Below are positions 21,484-22,078 of a stretch of 22,078 nt of DNA, piece after piece. Position numbers and translations under genes: made by a program. Numbering within the stretch: position 1 is the stretch's first letter; every line of letters starts with the position of its first letter. The stretch comes from DATKGN01 sp964385705 (GTDB lineage Bacteria; Patescibacteriota; Microgenomatia; UBA10105; UBA927): NCBI GenBank assembly GCA_964385705.1, contig CAYLQG010000008.1:1-22078 (forward strand), given 5' to 3'. The notes beneath the pieces are model-generated. The model searched no databases. It was not told where the DNA came from and saw only the letters and a list, made by a program, of their open reading frames with translations.

Positions 21484-22078
21484 ATGAAAAAATTATTTAT
21501 TGCCGGTAATTGGAAGAGTAATAAAACGAATGCCGAATCGCAGTCCTGGGCGAGCAATTTTTCCTCAAAAATACAGGATATTGCCGGCGCCATGCAGACT
21601 GTTCCGGTCGTTGTTGCCGCTCCGTTTACATCACTTTCGGTATTAAAGTATGCGATCGGATCAATGAAGCTACCAGTTCTTTTGGGCGCGCAGAACGCAT
21701 CGAAATTTGATGAAGGTGCATATACGGGTGAAGTGACAGCTAGTATGGTGAAGGAGGTTGCCGATTGGGTGATTATCGGACATTCCGAACGCCGAAAATA
21801 TTTTAATGAAACGGATGAAGATTTAAAGGTGAAGGTGCAAAAAGCCCAAGCCGCGGGGCTAAAAGTTATTTTCTGTGTGCCGGATGACAAAACGCCGGTG
21901 CCGTCTACGGCGGATGTTGTTGCGTATGAACCGGTGTGGGCAATCGGAACAGGGAAGACGGATTCGCCGGAAAATGCCAATACCGTGGTGTCTTCAATTA
22001 AACAAAAAACAGGAGCGACAACTGTTTTGTACGGTGGCAGTGTTACCGGTGAAAATGTCGCGACTTTTGTGACACAGC
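21484..22078 (+). CDS. tpiA: Triosephosphate isomerase, short form (cut by window end)
   Basis: 198 codons are visible, reading off the window edge. It interconverts dihydroxyacetone phosphate and glyceraldehyde-3-phosphate in glycolysis. Seen: AGNWKSNKT with catalytic Lys11; GAQNASKFDEGAYTGEVTASMVKE; IIGHSERRKYFNE with His100; AYEPVWAIGTGK with catalytic Glu149; and VLYGGSVTGEN (phosphate loop). Between Cys131 and Glu149 only 17 residues lie, where typical bacterial enzymes have about 40, and the usual 'CiGEtleeR' segment reads CVPDDKTPVP. The helix after strand 5 is thus mostly missing, as in short archaeal enzymes, while all catalytic residues remain. The ATG lies 8 bases after a perfect TATAAT. 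Confidence 0.93.
   Translation, partial: MKKLFIAGNWKSNKTNAESQSWASNFSSKIQDIAGAMQTVPVVVAAPFTSLSVLKYAIGSMKLPVLLGAQNASKFDEGAYTGEVTASMVKEVADWVIIGHSERRKYFNETDEDLKVKVQKAQAAGLKVIFCVPDDKTPVPSTADVVAYEPVWAIGTGKTDSPENANTVVSSIKQKTGATTVLYGGSVTGENVATFVTQ

Noticed and set aside
1..22078. Defence island, CRISPR array, prophage or transposon
   Set aside because: No spaced direct-repeat array, transposase, integrase, restriction or toxin-antitoxin genes were seen; the helicase-nuclease and RmuC are explained as housekeeping repair.

Overview
The window looks like chromosomal DNA from a Candidate Phyla Radiation (Patescibacteria) bacterium, most likely near Microgenomates/Parcubacteria. This is an inference from the gene set (a short triosephosphate isomerase, a divergent WecA/MraY-like enzyme, PEGA and FemAB-like proteins, many membrane glycosyltransferases), tight packing and GC content in the mid-40s by eye; no rRNA is present to confirm it. 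TGA is an ordinary stop codon (cutA, the GT87 gene and the helicase-nuclease all end in TGA), so recoding of TGA to glycine as in SR1/Gracilibacteria is excluded. A run of 100 N (10184-10283) shows this is a scaffold, probably metagenomic.

Layout. 32-4042 (+): cutA, an SDR oxidoreductase, an EamA-type transporter, a PEGA/SH3 envelope protein and a GT87-type glycosyltransferase. 9305-4020 (-): an envelope-glycan operon with a GT2 glycosyltransferase, a GT39/PMT-like glycosyltransferase, a small membrane protein, a WecA/TagO-like sugar-1-phosphate transferase and a UbiA-family polyprenyl-phosphate phosphoribosyltransferase. 12058-9403 (-): a small membrane protein, metG (3' end lost in the gap) and a TatD nuclease. 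12102-17501 (+): rmuC, two tandem RBBP9-like hydrolases and a 995-residue UvrD-type helicase fused to an AddB-like iron-sulfur nuclease. 19371-17505 (-): two FemAB/GNAT-fold proteins. 19417-19626 (+): a small membrane protein. 21465-19618 (-): a UvrD/PcrA helicase without the C-terminal Tudor domain. 21484 to the end (+): tpiA, cut by the window edge.

How the genes fit together. The centre-left block probably makes and moves polyprenyl-linked sugars: WecA-like and UbiA-like enzymes load the carrier, multi-membrane GT39 and GT87 enzymes use it, and GT2 may polymerise or prime. The FemAB-like pair suggests peptidoglycan peptide branching. RmuC, TatD and two helicases form a scattered DNA-repair component.

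The most striking pattern is regulatory. Nearly every gene that begins a transcription unit has a TATAAT-like, often TGn-extended, -10 box ending only 5-9 bases before its ATG. This predicts leaderless mRNAs. Some genes inside operons instead use a Shine-Dalgarno sequence (SDR, GT39) or a TAA-T-ATG stop/start junction. These boxes correct several start codons. I saw no tRNA, rRNA, CRISPR array, transposase or convincing intrinsic terminator. No intergenic stretch exceeds about 150 bases; convergent genes overlap or sit 3 bases apart. I found no clear-cut new multi-gene system.
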